From the NCBI GenBank assembly GCA_026982835.1, contig JALSGI010000089.1:1-5900 (forward strand): a stretch of DNA of 5,900 nt. The letters are read 5' to 3'. The notes beneath the pieces were generated by a model. That model did not search any database and was not told the origin of the DNA. It worked only from the letters and a program-made list of their open reading frames with translations. Below, in pieces: positions 4,428-5,900 of the stretch (position 1 is its first letter; every line of letters begins with the position of its first letter). Origin of the DNA: Planctomycetota bacterium. Its GTDB lineage: Bacteria > Planctomycetota > Planctomycetia > Pirellulales > S012-138. Position numbers and translations under genes: made by a program.

Positions 4428-5897
4428 ATGGACCCGGTGCGAGAATACGAATTGATGATCACCCGGCGGCACTTCTTCGGCCGCATGGCCACCGGGATCG
4501 GTGTCCCGGCCCTGGCCGGGCTGCTGGACCCGGAGGTGTTCTCCCGCGCGGCCCTGGCGGCCAGCAAGGACCACGGGGCGCTTGGTTCTCCGCACTTTCG
4601 TCCCCGGGCCAAGCGGGTCATCTACTTGTTCATGTCCGGCGCCCCCTCGCAGATGGACCTGTTCGACTACAAGCCCAAGCTCGACGAGCTGTTCGATACC
4701 GATCTGCCGGACTCGGTCCGCATGGGGCAGCGGCTCACGACGATGACCTCCGGGCAGAAGCGGTTCCCGATTGCCCCCTCGATGTACAAGTTCAAGCGGC
4801 ACGGGCAGGGGGGCACCTGGATGTCGGAGCTGCTTCCGCACCTGGGCACCGTGGCCGACGATATCGCCGTGATCAAAACCCTCCACACCGAGGCGATCAA
4901 CCACGACCCGGCTATCACCTACATCCAGACCGGCTCGCAGATTCCCGGCCGCCCCAGCCTGGGGGCATGGCTTTCCTACGGGCTGGGGAGCATGAACGAG
5001 AACTTGCCGGCGTTCGTGGTGCTGATTGCCACCTGGAGCGCCAAGCGGGACGCTCAGGCGCTGTTTGCCCGACTCTGGGGCAGCGGCTTTTTGCCCTCGC
5101 GGCACCAGGGGGTGGCCTTGCGCTCCAAGGGCGATCCGGTGCTGTACCTGACCAACCCGCCGGGCGTGGACCCGGCCACCCGGCGGCGGATGCTGGACGC
5201 CCTGAGCCAGTTGAACCAGGAGCTTTACAAGGACTTTGCCGACCCGGAGATTGTTACCCGGATCGCCCAGTACGAGATGGCCTACCGGATGCAATCGTCG
5301 GTGCCGGAGCTGATGGACTTCTCCAACGAGCCGGAGCACGTGCTCAAGATGTACGGCCCCGACGTGCACAAGCCCGGCACGTTCGCCGCCTGTGCGTTGC
5401 TGGCCCGACGACTGGCCGAACGCAACGTGCGGTTCATCCAGATCTTCCACCGCGGCTGGGACCACCACGGAGCCCTGCCCCGCGATCTGCCCTTGCAGTG
5501 CCGCGACATCGACCAGCCCTGCGCCGCTTTGATCAAGGACCTGAAGCAGCGTGGGCTGCTGGACGATACGCTCATCATCTGGGGCGGCGAGTTCGGCCGC
5601 ACGGTTTATTGCCAGGGCAAGCTCACCCGCACCAACTACGGCCGGGACCACCACCCGCGCTGCTTCTCCATCTGGATGGCCGGGGGCGGGATCAAGGGCG
5701 GCATCACCTACGGCGAGACGGACGACTTCAGCTACAACATCGTCCGCGACCCGGTGCACATCCACGACCTGAACGCCACCATCCTGCACTGCCTGGGCAT
5801 CGACCACCGGCGGTTCACGGTCAAGTTCCAAGGGCTGGACGCCCGGCTCACCGGCGTGGGCGAGCAAGGGAAGGTGGTCCACGGCATCCTGTCGTAA
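4428..5897 (+). CDS. DUF1501 protein with Tat signal, 489 aa
   Basis: This is a complete DUF1501-family protein. The family is widespread in Planctomycetota and is related by fold to alkaline phosphatases and sulfatases; its reaction is not established. The N-terminus holds a twin-arginine motif, TRRHFF (12-17), then a weakly hydrophobic stretch (about 24-34) and an Ala-rich region (41-45). Export by the Tat pathway as a folded, possibly metal-loaded protein is therefore likely. Family landmarks in order: RVIYLFMSGAPSQMDLFDY near the start of the domain (SGAPSQMD at 70-77), HTEAINHDPA (153-162), LWGSGFLPS, NPPGVD, RIAQYEMAYRMQ, GWDHHG (343-348), GGEFGRT (386-392) and GRDHHPRC (405-412). The Asp, His and Glu of the last three motifs are the likeliest metal ligands (inference). 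The length looks normal and no frameshift is seen. The gene starts 69 bp after the PSD1 stop on the same strand, with no terminator between, so co-transcription is expected. The stop TAA is at 5895-5897; anything downstream is outside the window. Confidence 0.95.
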   Translation: MDPVREYELMITRRHFFGRMATGIGVPALAGLLDPEVFSRAALAASKDHGALGSPHFRPRAKRVIYLFMSGAPSQMDLFDYKPKLDELFDTDLPDSVRMGQRLTTMTSGQKRFPIAPSMYKFKRHGQGGTWMSELLPHLGTVADDIAVIKTLHTEAINHDPAITYIQTGSQIPGRPSLGAWLSYGLGSMNENLPAFVVLIATWSAKRDAQALFARLWGSGFLPSRHQGVALRSKGDPVLYLTNPPGVDPATRRRMLDALSQLNQELYKDFADPEIVTRIAQYEMAYRMQSSVPELMDFSNEPEHVLKMYGPDVHKPGTFAACALLARRLAERNVRFIQIFHRGWDHHGALPRDLPLQCRDIDQPCAALIKDLKQRGLLDDTLIIWGGEFGRTVYCQGKLTRTNYGRDHHPRCFSIWMAGGGIKGGITYGETDDFSYNIVRDPVHIHDLNATILHCLGIDHRRFTVKFQGLDARLTGVGEQGKVVHGILS

Positions 5898-5900
5898 CGG

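Noticed and set aside
1770..5882. A 1370-codon open frame on the minus strand
   Set aside because: It is codon-aligned antisense to the PSD1 and DUF1501 genes and is open only because TTA, CTA and TCA codons are avoided there. Its product is low-complexity (His, Gly, Gln, Val, Arg) with no recognisable domain, while the sense frames match known families end to end.

Overview
This window is about 5.9 kb of GC-rich DNA, almost certainly from a member of the Planctomycetota. The lineage call rests on its gene families: a secreted multidomain protein with planctomycete cytochrome-C-like modules (PSCyt1, PSCyt2/DUF1549, PSD1/DUF1553), a DUF1501 protein directly after it, and a Hanks-type Ser/Thr kinase with the N-terminal helical extension common in planctomycete kinases. 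The order or genus cannot be resolved from this sequence.

Layout. Positions 1-753 (minus strand) hold the first 251 codons of a Ser/Thr protein kinase whose 3' part lies beyond the left edge. Positions 754-1211 are a divergent intergenic region of 458 bp. It carries candidate promoters for both directions, a possible 37-codon upstream ORF and a small stem-loop. Positions 1212-4358 (plus) encode a 1048-residue exported PSCyt1-PSCyt2-insert-PSD1 protein with two CxxCH motifs. After a 69-bp gap with a strong AGGAGG ribosome binding site, positions 4428-5897 (plus) encode a complete 489-residue DUF1501 protein with a twin-arginine export signal.

How they may work together. The PSD1/DUF1501 pair is same-strand, closely spaced and very probably one operon. 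Such pairs are highly amplified in planctomycete genomes, and their biochemistry is essentially undefined. The first protein looks Sec-exported and potentially haem-binding. The second looks Tat-exported, hence folded and perhaps metal-loaded before export, and resembles the alkaline phosphatase/sulfatase superfamily. A two-component extracytoplasmic enzyme system, perhaps acting on polysaccharide or another complex polymer, is a reasonable inference but is not shown here. The divergent kinase may simply be a neighbour.

The genes themselves are recognisable families. The parts least explained are the beta-rich insert domain in the PSD1 protein, the second CxxCH, and the leader region before the operon. 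I did not find a clearly new system such as a defence island, CRISPR array or mobile element.
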